From assembly GCF_030272615.1 (NCBI RefSeq), contig NC_081413.1:446252538-446316537 (forward strand): a stretch of 64,000 nt of DNA, written 5' to 3'. The position numbers and the translations under genes are program-made. The notes under the pieces are model-generated. The model made no database searches and had not been told where the DNA came from. It saw nothing but the letters and a program-made list of their open reading frames with translations. Source of the stretch: Cryptomeria japonica. Its lineage: Eukaryota > Streptophyta > Pinopsida > Cupressales > Cupressaceae. Shown here piece by piece: positions 32,819 through 45,263 of the stretch (position 1 is the first letter of the stretch; each line of letters starts with the position of its first letter).

Positions 32819-35551
32819 GTTAATATGTTTGAATATGCCTAGAAATACTCTTATCCCTTTTGTCTATGCACAGATATATACATAGACTCATGCATAAAAC
32901 ATTATTCAGATTTAAATAATCTGATCTGCTTTACCTAGAATGTAGAATGTTACAATATATTTGCATAGATTCAATTAATTTTTCTTTTTAATCAGAATAT
33001 TAAATGAATGAATAGCTCTAACTTAAATGTATATAATATCCTTTTTTTGACTTAGATGCAGCACATGTTTTATTTAATATTTTGTACAACAACATATTAT
33101 ATTGATGCAAAACAATAGATATATATATATATATATATATACAATCTGCATTTTAATTTTCTATTGCATTAGCTTAGAAAATAGGTATAAGTAACAAAAA
33201 TAATCCATTTAACAACTGCACTATTTCTTTCACATTCTTTTTGATAATTAAAACAACAAGATGAAAATTTAGGAGATTTAAAACTAACACTTAAAAAGTA
33301 TTTTTCTTTCTACATTTCTCCTACTTTTGCAAATGCATTTTTTTTTAATAAATCTACTAAATAGTTCAGACAGATTTAAAGTAAGATGCATATGAAATTT
33401 AAAGCCTTTAATGATATTTATTTTGACAATAACTAAATCTGAAAGTTTACAACTTAATTTTCATCTAAGAAATACACTTCCCAACTTTACTCTTTTCTCT
33501 TTAAGAAGATTACAATGGAAAACATAATGCTTTTATTTTATTTTTCATGCTAAGAAAATAATAAAACTTAGTAGCTTAATACATTCTTTTACTCATAGTC
33601 TTTTGAACACTTTCAAATAAAATACAAATATTTTTTTGAATCCACTTTAACAATAGTAACAACATTACAATCTCAAGCCTTTCACATTTCTACAAGAATG
33701 GGGCTTGTTAAAATACATATTTTCAAATTTTCTAAATAAATTAATAGGAGACTTGCACATGAACCTTTCTTTTCTCCATCCTTTATCCCAAATAAAAAAC
33801 CTGTAAATAAAACTTATAGGTTTTGACCATGGAGGCTCACCTCCCAACCTAGGCTTACATGAAGCCACCCCTGAGCTAGGAAAACCAAGGCTAAACAAGA
33901 TACAATCGTTGCAAAAAAAACACAAGAAGACTCACAACCATAGAACTCCCATCCCAAGGATAAACAAAGTCACCAAGTCACTATTTCTTGTGGTGTGAAG
34001 GTGGACCAAGTACCTAGAGGAGAATCTACAAATAGGAGAACAAAATGCCTTTGCAAGGCTACCAAGTAGAATAACCACAAGTTCAAACTCGTCCCAACAA
34101 ATATCCTTATGTCCCTCATGGCATACAAGCCCAAATCTCCCCTTATGACCCCCATTGCATAAACATAAAACACAATGTAGCAATGGTCCCATAACCCTTG
34201 TGTATCACTCTCTTCCAAAGAGAGTCTCTACACTCTTAGGCTTTCAAACAACCCTTCACTCCCCCAAGACTAATCTACCCTCGCAAGGGTGAGTATGGTC
34301 TTGAAACACCTAAAACATATAAAATGAAACATGCAAGAAAATACACAAGGAAGGACTCAAACAATCTTCCCAAGCCTAAAAACAAAACAACCATAGAAGA
34401 GCACAAACAATCTTTTCACATTTACAATACAACATATAAAAGGAAGTATTTCAACCAACCTCTTGGGAAGGGTGAGAGATTTTCATAGGTTGGTCTTCTC
34501 AACATCTTACAAGCTCTCTATACAATGCACTCTATAAAGGTAAAAGAAAATGGGGAAGAGAAAATATCACTCATTAGGAAGGTTGTCTAACATAGGTAAG
34601 ATCCACAAAAGTTGAAATTCGGCCATCTTGAAAAACTCAACTTTTGAGGTGACTAGACAATCACCATGCAGTGGACACTTAACTAAAATTGGCTTTTACC
34701 CATAGGTATAACATATGGCCCATTAAAAATTCCTAACCTAACCTTAGGAGTTAGTTTAACCCTCTATAAACTCATCCAAAGTTTACCTATGGTTCAAACT
34801 TGAGTTGACCTTTCTAATGGCTCCTTATCCATGACTTTCTTGGGACCATACTAGGATATTTTGAAAAATACATTGGTAAAACAAATTCCCTCCAAGGGAC
34901 ATGTCAATGCCAACTCACTTTAAAACACATGTGTCAAGTGACACCACAAAATTACACAATACTTAAATACACATGGAAATGTCCCTTTCTGGAATTAATA
35001 CATTTAACAAGTTCAAATTAAACACACATCCAAGTATAAACATTTACAAATAAAACACATTTACACATGAGGTGTTCTCTCTCCAAATAGACAACCCTTG
35101 GCTTCACAAACACACATAGGTTTAGGCTTGATTCTCTGAATAGTTTCCATGGTCACTTGGATCAGTTTTCCTACACATCTCACTTTGTACATTAGTAAGT
35201 CCAATAATCACATATAATATTATCATATGAAAAGAATACAATTCAAACATTTGCATACAATTTCAGTTATAATAATCAAGTTTCCAATTATCCAATAAAA
35301 TCCAGATAAAATAATCTACTAAATGGTATCATCATAATCATCATGAAATTTAATTATTTATAAAGCATGCATCCATAATTTTTAGCATCAAAATAAAGTA
35401 CTACAAATTAGAGATAAGTGACATACACCATATCAATATTATCCAATCATTGGATCATATAGAATCTATGTCCATAATGCATCAAAATAAAGTATCAATA
35501 ATAAGTCCACAATATGCACAATCCTATGATGGCTTGGGGTAGGGCCTCACA

Positions 35552-35568
35552 CCCTCCCCTTTGGGGAT
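35552..35568 (-). other. Polypurine tract of Tekay-type element
   Basis: The minus strand reads ATCCCCAAAGGGGAGGG directly before the LTR start TGTGAGGCCC. Confidence 0.85.
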
Positions 35569-35574
35569 GAACTT

Positions 35575-35931
35575 CCTCCTCGAGTTCATCAAAAAGATGG
35601 GTGTACTAAGTCTCATCTATACTACATCCTCCCATGATGCCATAACCTCATCATAACAATCCTACTAGACCCTAACCTGGTCCATCTCTCGACCTCAAAG
35701 AGCCAACGTCAAGCGAGCCAAAATATGAATGGGCTTCAAAGCTAGTTGTCTATCTGACTCTAGCTGCAAGGTATCCCAATCTAGAATATGAGACTCATCA
35801 TAAATATATTTCCTCAGAACTGATACATGAAACACATTGTGGATGCATGATAGGCTAGGTGGCAAATATGGATGATACGCAACTAGTCCTATCCTCTCAA
35901 GGATCTCAAATGGTCCAACAAAGCGAGGCAT
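35575..35931 (-). pseudogene. Integrase C-terminus and chromodomain (Tekay type)
   Basis: The frame 35931 to 35695 has the conserved gypsy block PRFVGPFEILERIG, LPPSLSCIHNVFHVSVLRKY and HILDWDTLQL. The sense continues with stops into a chromodomain-like stretch (QVRV..D..DEVMASWEDV) and a DELEEEVHPQRG end just before the polypurine tract. Chromodomains of this group are thought to guide insertion to heterochromatin. Stops are TAG and TGA at several places. Confidence 0.75.
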
Positions 35932-36199
35932 GAGCTTAGAACCCTTTCCATAATGGATTGGACTCTTATGCAGTCACACTCTCAAGAAAAATGTATCCAC
36001 GACCATGAAGCTATGATCTATCCTCTTCACGTCTACATACTTCTTTTGTCTATCATGTGCCTCTCTAAGGCGCTATCTAATCAAATCCACCTCTTGCTCC
36101 ATATCATGAACTATCTTAGGATCAATAGCTACTCTATCCAAAATGTGATCCCAACTCAAAGGTGTCCTGCAAGGTCTACTGTACAAAGCCTAAAAAGGT

Positions 36200-36830
36200 G
36201 GCATCCCCAAAGAAGTGTGATGACCATTAATATAGGCAAACTCTACCAAAGGAAGGTACTCTTCCCATCTAGTCTGTTGATCCATGACGTACATACAGAG
36301 CATGTCTTCTAACACCTATTTTACCCTCTTTGTCTGTCCATCAGTTTCTAGATGATAGGTTGTGCTAAAGTAGATTCTGGTACCCATTGCTTCCTATAAT
36401 GCCTTCCAAAAAGAAGAAATGAAGAGGGAATCTCTATCTGAAATAATCTTGCAAGGAATGCCATGAAGTCAGACAATACCCCGCAAGAATACCTGTGCTA
36501 CTGTTGGTGCCGTGAAGGTAGTCTGAACTAGTGAGAAGTGGGCCACTTTGGCCAACTTATCAACTGTCACCATGATGGCATCATGACGATGCAATGACAT
36601 AGGAAGACCAATGACAAAATCCTTCGATATAGTATCCCACTTCCACTCTGGTATCCCATGAGACTGGAGCAACCCATGTAGATGGCGGTGCTTTGCCTTG
36701 ACTCTCTGGCACTCAAGGCATTGGGATAATAGTACAACAATGAATTGCCACATACCAGGCCATTGATATAACTCTGAAATCTGCATGCATCTTCTTAACT
36801 CTGAGATGTGTTGCATAAGGAGCTCTATGA
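36200..36830 (-). pseudogene. Integrase core (Tekay type), catalytic Glu replaced
   Basis: The open stretch 36816 to 36469 carries the Cys pair of the zinc module (CLECQR) and the first acidic motif KDFVIGLP. The next part has SDRDSLF with the second Asp. The expected glutamate in TDGQTE is an AAG lysine (36330-36328), which fits a G to A change of GAG. A TAG follows a few codons later. Integrase should be inactive. Confidence 0.8.
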
Positions 36831-37189
36831 GCCTCCATCACAATGAAATCACACAATTCATCGGAAGAAGGTACATAGATGCGCCCTCTAAGGCATATTA
36901 GTCCATCAAACTCTATTAAATAGTTTGCATACTTCCCTTCTAGGGTCTTCTGAGATCACACTACCTGACATACCTCTAAATACCACTCATCCTCTCATAG
37001 CTACTGCAATATAGGATCTCTCAAATATGTGTCTATAGACATGGAGCATATCTCATGATGTCTCCTACTCAGGGCATCTGCAACTACATTCTATGTCCCC
37101 TTGATGTAATGAACATCAAAATCATACTCACATAAAAACTCCATCCATCTTCTATGACAAGCATTAAGATTAGGCTGAGTGAATATGTA

Positions 37190-37459
37190 CTACAAGCTTT
37201 GATGATTTGAATGAAACTCAAAATGATGACCCCAAAAAAAATGTCTCCACCTCACAAGTGCATGCACTACTACTACAAGCCCAAGGTCAAGAGTAGGGTA
37301 TTTAAGGTTGTGAGTCTTAAGTTTCCTATACTCATATGTTATAATGCGACCCTCATACATAAGGACTACTCCTAAACCATCCAAGGAAGCATCCATGCAT
37401 ACCATGAAATCAGTCAAGGGATCTGGCACAACAAGAATAGGTGCACTAGTGAGTGCCAT
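37190..37459 (-). pseudogene. RNase H (Tekay type)
   Basis: An 89-codon open stretch with VCMDASLDGLGVVLM (catalytic Asp region, usually TDAS), a Y.YRKL..HNLKYPTLDL block and ALVRWRHFFWGHHFEFHSNHQSL, all typical gypsy RNase H positions. The usual D in the VxTDHxSL end motif is N (HSNHQSL). Confidence 0.8.
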
Positions 37460-37499
37460 TTTGAGTTCCTAAAAGGCCCTCTCATGCCTTTTTGTCCAC

Positions 37500-38200
37500 T
37501 CTAATTTCTTTCCCTTTTGCTAAAGAGATGTAATAGGATGTGCAACCCTAGAGAACCCCTCAATGAAGCATCTGTAGTACCCTACAAGACTCATGAAACT
37601 CCTGACTTTTGTCAAACTATTTGGCACTTGTATATAAGATGCCCTAGATATCTAGCCTCTAATCTAAAGAATGCACACTTTGATACACTGCCATACAATC
37701 GGTTATCTCTCAAGCACTGCAATATCTATCTCAAGTGCTCCTCACACTCCTTCTCATTTCGAGAATATATCAGTATGTCATCAAGGAACACAATCACAAA
37801 TTGGTCAAGGAAGGTGTGGAATACCCCATTCATGAGACTCATGAATACAACTGGAGCATTCATAAAACCAAATGGAACCATGGTGAACTCATAATGGCCA
37901 TACCTACTACGAAATGTGGTCTTGTGGATATCGCTCTCTACTATCCTCAACTGATGCTACCCCGACTTTAGATCTATCTTAAAAAATACTTTGGCACCCT
38001 AAAGCTGATCAAATAAGCCATTGATCCTGGGTAAAGGATATCGGTTCTTGATGATCACTTTGTTCAACTATCTATAATCCATACATAACCGAAGGGATCC
38101 ATCCTTCTTCTTTACGAAGATGACTGGTGCACCCCAAGGGGAGACACTAGGATGAATGTGACCTTTCTCCAGGAGTTCCTCAAGCTGCATCTAGAGCTCA
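37500..38200 (-). pseudogene. Reverse transcriptase (Tekay type)
   Basis: Legible motifs are [20 protein letters not shown] followed by MNAP, and the catalytic FLDD (37788 to 37777) in [12 protein letters not shown]. The upstream template-binding parts (VDYR-type area around 38080-38130) are present but broken by stops. Only the 75-codon piece 37950 to 37726 is open. Confidence 0.8.
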
Positions 38201-38442
38201 TTAAGCTCATTAGTGGTCATCCTATATGGTGCTCTTGAAACTAGCTCAGCTCCTAGTACAAGATCTATGTGAAAAACAATCTCTCTGCTAGCTAGCATAC
38301 CAGGTAGCTCGGAAGGAAACATGTCTGCAAATTCCTCAAGGATAGGATGATCATCTAGGGAAGGCTCCTTCTCATTCTCTTCCTCTCTATCACTGATGGT
38401 GATGGAAAATAACTGACATCCCTTTCATATGCTCCACTTAAG

Positions 38443-39030
38443 CTACATAGAAAAAATCATACAAAGTGATACAGGCCTCTGAATCCCTAAAATTACTATA
38501 GAGGTACGATGATCATCCACACACTCAATCTTTTTATGGCGACAATCCATCTTGGCTCTATGGGCATATAGCCAATCCATGCCAAGAAAAATACCATAAT
38601 ATCCTATAAGTGTGATTTGAAGGTCTACTAAGGTCGTTGTACTCCCAGTCTTAATATGACAATCCCTAACCACTGACTCAATGGACACTAGCTCATGAAG
38701 CCAACTCCACTTCCCAGCAAACACCTTGCCTAGTTTCCACTAGCCCACAACGCTCCAAAACCAATCGAGATATAAAAGAGTTTGTAGCTCCCGAATCAAA
38801 TAATATAGAAACACTGCTACCTCTTATCATACCTGCGGCCTCTATGACAGTGGCATGATGTTCTGCCTAGCGGTTGTCAACCGCTGTGAATACTTTGTGG
38901 GACCTACCCATGTACCCAACTGTAGGCTCCGAACCTGCCATCCGTTGACTGCCTGCCATTTGACCCTATGGACACTCTCTTGCCATGTGTCCCATGGCCC
39001 CACAAGTGAAACAAGCACCACGTGTCTAAA
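38443..39030 (-). pseudogene. Zinc knuckle and aspartic protease (Tekay type)
   Basis: A complete CX2CX4HX4C knuckle (CFTCGAMGHMAREC) lies at 39013 to about 38971. The protease catalytic motif LFDSGATNSFIS is intact near 38812-38770. The second protease block IFLGMDWL lies in the open stretch 38724 to 38443. TAG and TGA stops separate the parts. Confidence 0.8.
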
Positions 39031-39117
39031 ATTGAACACCCTGTGGTCTAGAGTATGTTTGTCCTCCTGTCCTGCTTGATCCACTAAAACCACCCCTAGA
39101 GGACTATTGAGTCCGTG

Positions 39118-40270
39118 CTAGAGGTGTGTATGGAACCTATGGTCGTTGATCATGCGTAGGACCCTATGTCTACCATGGCTTGGGCTTAAAGCCTTGATGA
39201 CCCTGTGGAGACCTTTGCCTCTAATTCTATTGTGGCTGTTGAGGAGGAGGTGGCTTGAAGGACCTTGATGAATGCCTGTGGTTACCCTTCCAGTGGGATT
39301 TCTTAAACCCAAAGGACTGAGGTATAGGGTTTTGGTTCTGATGTTGATCCTACATGTCCTGAGGTCTACCCTAAATCTCCTCTGATATCAAGGCCTTCTC
39401 CATGGCAACCCAAAGGCTTCTTGGAGCTGCCATCCTAGCTAGTCCTGCTAAACTGACATTCAATCCTCTGATAAACCAGTTAATGAGTAGCTTCTCATCC
39501 TTTAGGTAGCTAACGTAGGGTAAGAGCTTGAAGAAATTTCTCTCATACTCGGACACTGAGAAACCCTTCTTTTGAAGGTCATGAAACTCATCATTCTTAC
39601 GTTGCCTAAAGTTCTCTGACAGGTATCTGTCTCTAAATCTCTCTGTAAAGATGTCCCAAGTGACAATGTCCGCAACTATGCCATTCTTGTACTCCTCCTG
39701 CCTCCACCATGTGGAAGTCATCCCTCTCAAAAGGTGAATAGAAATCCATGCCTTCAAATTTCTCTCATAGGAATGTAATCCAAAGCCCCTCTCTAAACTC
39801 AATAGCCAAGCCTCAACCTCTACCCCATTGGTAGATCCTGCAAATGATGGTGGCTGAAGACATAAAATCTTTCTGATTTGATCGTCGGGATCATAGGGTG
39901 CTCTCTCAAAAATTACTGGTGCCACAATTAGAGGTGGTTCAGGCAGTTGGACTGACTCGGGCTCATGCTTAGCTTGGGCCTCTATATGGTTAGGAGGTGG
40001 ACTCCTACTCCGCTCTCTAGCTGCTGATTTATGGGTCTTAGAAATCTAGTGCTCTGCCCGACGATCTATTGTTGGGAGTCTATCCTGAACTATTCTTATC
40101 AGGTTCTAAAGTGCAACCAAAATGTCTCAGTTAGGGTCAATCGGTTGTTCAAGAGGAGCTTCTTGATCCCCATCTGGAACTAGCTCACCCCGCACAACGT
40201 CTTCACATGCCATGCAAGCACGTCTAGGACCCCTACTGCACCTACGAACTTGTCGCGTAATCGACAACAT
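39118..40270 (-). pseudogene. Gag (Tekay type)
   Basis: It probably starts at ATG 40270. A 184-codon open stretch (39925 to 39371) holds the Retrotrans_gag domain: PPSFAGSTNGVEVEAWLLSLE, SIHLLRGMTSTWW, TWDIFTERFRDRYL. Upstream (40270-39926) and downstream (39370-39118, Gln/Ser/Pro-rich) parts are in sense but contain TAG stops. This is the chromovirus gag architecture, with the zinc knuckle following at 39013. Confidence 0.82.
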
Positions 40271-40389
40271 CCTAATGATCAATAAAAATAAAATAAAGTA
40301 AATAAATAAATAATAATTTTTAAAGAAAATAATATTTAAAGCGAAATGTAATGGAGAAAGATTCCTAGTGTTGGAAACCTCACTCTGAT

Positions 40390-42902
40390 TGTAATGCCCC
40401 GCTAGGAAACCCCTAAGGGTTTAAATTAAAAAACACTCAAATAGAGTGTAAATTTTTTTTTTTTGATAATAATTAGAAGCGTTAATACAAAGTTACAACA
40501 TTAAGATAGTTTGAAGTTAACTCAATTCATTATTAGACATGACATTAAAATACAATGGAGATGATCTGTCAACTTAGATATCACAACGGAAGGCTCAGCC
40601 AATCCTAAGGAGTTTCCTAACGCGATTACATAACCTTACACCTAACTCAACTTGCGTCATTAGATCTATTAAACTGGGTAACTTAATTTCGGGATAACGC
40701 ATAGATCTTGATTAATGGTTTGGCATCTTCGAATTTTAGGAATCGATCATCTACTTCGGGTGGATAGGAGGCCCTTGATAGGTTATTTAATTAATGCACT
40801 TTATTTTCATAATTTCATTAAGAGGCCTCCCAAAGGGTTCATGCTTTTAATATAGAGAGGTTCATTCCTTGGGTATGGGGTATCCATTCACAAATGATTT
40901 CATCCTTTAATGTGTTAATAATAGGCTTAATGAGATTTATACATTTAAGGTTAAACTATGAATAGTAAAGCGAGGTTTCCTTCATTTGACTTTAAAATTT
41001 TCACCCACATTTGATACCTCTTTTAAAATAGTAAACAATATGGTTAATACAATAAATTTGTTTCTTTCGGATTAACTTCCGTGAGTAGAGTGAGGACTCT
41101 TCTTTTGTTTTCATATTTAACCAACTAATGAGTTGAAATTCTTTTATGAAAGGTAAAATATGAGTTACCATAGATTTCATTTGAAGTTTTAATAATGCAA
41201 TAAGTGGACTGACTTCATTAAGATGGATATGCATTAGGCCACACAAGAACATCTTTTAAATTAAAGTATCGTTAACTAGATGACATTCAACATTTCAAGA
41301 TTAGAATAATTAAAATCACGGTGACATTCTCTATTAGGATTAAATACAATTTCCTGATTTCATATCACTCTTTTTCCTTTTTGTTAAATGAACTTAAAAT
41401 GAGGGAGATAGTTTTACTAAGTTTTAATGTATAAACAACAAGTCAATTACTCTCCCATTTTAGATTAATTTTAGCAATCACGAGGAATTCCTTTTATATG
41501 GATTAAAATATGGATATCTATTTGAGTTCACACAATTATAAAGTAAATCTGGTGAGGATTATTGGTTATAATTACAACATGAATTATTAAGTATATTCAT
41601 CCAATTATACAACATGGATACCCAGTTGAGTCCACACGATTATCAAATTATTCTTGTGAGGATTATTGTTAAGAGTAAAATGTGAAATGACTTAACAAAT
41701 TCATCCTATGTAATAAAACATAATTCGACATGGCGTGATTCATTTATTAAGGTAAAAAGATAGGTATTTATATGATGTTCATCCTTTAGTTCTAAACCTA
41801 GGGATTATGACATGAATTTTAACTTTATTTCCTTTTTACATTCATTCCATTGATATGCTCAATATCAAGTTAATCCAATAAAGTAATTCTAATTAAATTT
41901 CTTCCACAATTACATTTTTAAATTAACATTACCAATTTACCTTTTTCCACCCTTTAATTTCAATATTTAAATACCATGCCATATTCATATTTCACAACGT
42001 TTTATGAACTTAAATAACTACGTTTATCCACATGAAAAATGTTATACATTTAAATTTGAATTCATTTAATTTACACCATACACTTTACAAGAATACCACC
42101 ATTCAAGATAATTTAAAACATAAAACAAAGTATGCTATAAGCATCGCATGACACAGAATATGATCTCGGAGTTCACCCCGGATGGGCTACATCTCCGGGT
42201 CTGCTCAACTGCAAGACCCTTTTGGTATTTAATATAGTTAAGGTTACATAATTACATGTCTTTACAATCTTGCCTTTTAGGCAAACACATACACCATTCC
42301 ACATCTACCTCGTTAGATTATTACATAGTGATCCCTTTTTAAAAACAGGCCAAATTAAATCATAACGAAAGAAGACAAATAAACCTAAATTCTATTGTTT
42401 GACGGTACCCTAACTAGGGGCTTGTCCAACTTGCTACCAAACACTGTCATGTCAAACTTTACCACTACATAACCAAACTCAAGAATAGAAGTCTAATTCG
42501 GCATAGGCATTAACCGGTAGAGGTATTCGTTTTGTCATATAGCTCTTGACTAATAATGTCGATCCTTCGGTATACTAGCTAAATTAACTTTTATTTAAAA
42601 CTCGCATTAAACCACCATCACTATTTATTCCATGTCAATAATAAACATTAACTCGAGTATGTTATACCACATGAATTTAGTAACTTGTGTTATAGTAGGG
42701 GTCAACTAAATGTTGCATCTCTAGAACCCAAATATGCTATTTAGCAAAACAGAGATTAAATAACATAAAAGCGATTGAGTTTTGAATATAAAGGATATAA
42801 ATGAACCAAGTTTAATTTCCTTTTTTATTGATCTTAAATTCACATATCAGCCTAATTTTTCCTTATTGTTGCATATTATATGCGAGCCTCGTGTTTAGTG
42901 CG

Positions 42903-42945
<43 letters not shown>

Positions 42946-45250
42946 GTATATATATATATATATATAAACATTATCCACTTAAATTGTAATTCCCCAACTC
43001 TCTTTTTTTTTTAAAACTACACAATTATTAATCAAGGCCTTTTTTTTTTGTTGCATTGTCTTTTTATTAAATACTAATGCCGTTTTAAAACTGTAATGAA
43101 ATGATACACACAAAAAAAAAACTTAAAACATCGAAGAAAAGGAGGCACGCAGCCGTTAGGTTTTCGCGCAGGGAGTTCCCTGCAAACCACGGTGGGACGC
43201 AGGGTTTCCCTGCGGCCACCGTGGTCGCAGGTTTTACCCTGCGGCCACGGTGGACGCAGGGGATTCCCTGCGGCCACACCGTGGTCTCGCAGGGTTTCCC
43301 TGCGAGCTACTGCGGTGCCGCGGGATTGGGGCCGGGTCGAGCTCCGACTTCCCCCCCCCGAAAACCCTCAAAAACATTTCTTTTTTTGTGTTTTTTTCAT
43401 TTTAAATTTTATTTTATTTTGTTTTGGTTATAAACAATGAAAGATGAAAAAAAAACGTGAATTGTTTGAAGTTTAATTATTTCGATTCAAACATACAGGG
43501 TTTTTTTTTTTTTTTTGGTTTTAAAAATAAGAAACGTGGTTTTTAACCACACCCACCCACAACAGCAGAACCCATTATCAAAAAAACAGTCTGAAAGAAA
43601 AACTTACAACAATGAATATTTCAAAACCCTCTCCATTCCCATCAAGACCCATTTTAACAGTCATAAAAAAAAACCCAGATTTATACCTAAATCTTCATTA
43701 TGGGAGAAAATGTCTCCTATCAAGTTTAAAATCACAAAATCCTTTAACAACAAGGATTTGATTCAAAATAACCAAGTTTGGAAGAAGACTGAAAACTAAA
43801 CTTCAAACATTCATGAGTAAAACTATATTTTTTTTTTTTTGTTCAACAAATAAATAAGGAGAAGATTCGAATCCTACCTCACAATGCAAATTCCAGGCAT
43901 GGATCTTCATGAAGAGCTTCCCCAATCTGCTACTCCAAATGCAAAACTCTCTTTTTTTTCCAAAAAAACTCCCAAAAGCCAAGAACCCCCCAAAATGTCT
44001 CCAAAACTAGGTTAAAAGAAAAAGCCCTAATTTTGCCCTAATTTTTAATTTCGAAATTAGGCATTTTATTTTTGAAATAAAATGAATGAAAATGAAATGG
44101 AAGCCATTCATTTACATCTCATTTAATACATCTCATTTGTTTTCCTTATTAAAATTATAATGCTTCTATTTCTTTTTAAATTTTTAATTTCTCAATATCG
44201 ATTTAGTTCTACAATTATATTTTGGAACTATCGACCGGATAAGGCGTTTTGATTAAATTTTAATTTTCTAAGAATCAATCTTTTTATACTATGTCAACTA
44301 TACAAGTAAAAAGGAAATAATTTTCGTTTAAGTAATAATAATTTATCCCTTTTCCTCCAAAATGCGAAAATGAGTAATTTATTACTATCTCCAAAACGAC
44401 TTTAAAAATTTTCCTTTCTAAAATGCATAATTTATTAAAATCGTAGTTATTAAAATTAACTATTAAATTAACTCGCTATAACTTAATAAAGCGACATTTT
44501 TAAATAAATGACTAATCTAATGCAAGAGTCTTGTTTATTCAAATTTCTCAACTACAAATGCATAAAAGTTACAAATGCGTAAATGAGCACACTAACCCCA
44601 GTTAAATACCTTAAGCTTGCTACAATAACAATTTAAAGCAATCCCTTAAATCAGTGATTAATCATATAAAAGAACTACCTATTTAAATTTCTAAATTTCT
44701 AATGTGTACGTTTAATCATAATTTTAAATTTAATACTTAGGATAACAAGCCTCACTTACCTCGTGCAAGGCATGCAAATCGAGGTAGTCCTCCAAATCTC
44801 TCGACATGCATCCCAATGAAAGGCAAGCTCCACGAATCCACGCACGATGCTCACCTAACCATGGCTAAGGCAAGACGAGCGTTATATGACCACTAATTCC
44901 GAATTCAAAAGATGAAAGAGCATACTCAACCTTGCAAGTTCCAAAGGAGGTGAACCTTGCCCTAAGCGGTGTTGTACCTGCAATCTCCTGCACCCATGAA
45001 CTCATACAAGCATGCATATACATATACATATTCAATGAAGGCGTTAGCTCGAGATTTATCTCAAGGGTTAGGGAACAATTGCATTTACACGAAAATCGAT
45101 GCAAAAGCACAATAATAAGTATGCACAATTTATTTATATTATCTAAACTACACATTGCATATCGGTTAATCTACCATTCGAGAATGCCACATAGGAAGTC
45201 AATCAAGGTTAAACGGGTTTTAAAAGTCCGACCAGGGTATGGGCATTACA
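40390..45250 (-). repeat. 3' LTR of LARD element
   Basis: Nearly identical to 48795-53662. By eye about two dozen substitutions plus length changes in T and TA runs are seen over 4.86 kb. It contains a GC-rich hairpin array (43168-43305), TA repeats (42915-42967) and several poly-T runs. No gene is seen. Open frames at 43074-43440 are translations of the hairpin array. Confidence 0.95.
43168..43305. repeat. GC-rich hairpin array in LARD LTR, about 29-bp period
   Basis: Five CGCAGGG..CCCTGCG-type stems (starting 43168, 43198, 43226, 43255, 43288) with 4-base AT-rich loops alternate with short CCAC(C)GTGG or CCACGGTGG palindromes. The GC block is about 200 bp inside otherwise AT-rich LTR. The same array is at 51580-51718 in the other LTR, where two loops or stems have changed. 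Confidence 0.85.
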
Positions 45251-45263
45251 TTCTCCCCCCCTA
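45251..45263 (-). other. Polypurine tract of LARD element
   Basis: The minus strand reads TAGGGGGGGAGAA just before the LTR start TGTAATGCCC. Confidence 0.85.

Larger units (their letters stand above)
31391..35551 (-). repeat. 3' LTR of Tekay-type element
   Basis: It pairs with 53675-58582 over the whole length. From left to right it contains telomere-like inverted repeats (32136-32300), a GC-rich hairpin array (32440-32675) and a TA microsatellite (about 32760-32816). The rest has no gene. Minus-strand open frames at 33665-33925 and 33932-34218 also persist in the other LTR. Confidence 0.93.

Noticed and set aside
32440-43305. Possible CRISPR-like array because of regular palindromic repeats
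   Set aside because: Repeats are hairpins with short variable spacers inside plant LTRs. There are no cas genes and the setting is eukaryotic.
43074-43440. Open frames over the LARD hairpin array, repeated at 51486-51853
   Set aside because: Repeat translation duplicated because the LTRs are copies. The frames differ between the LTRs through small indels.
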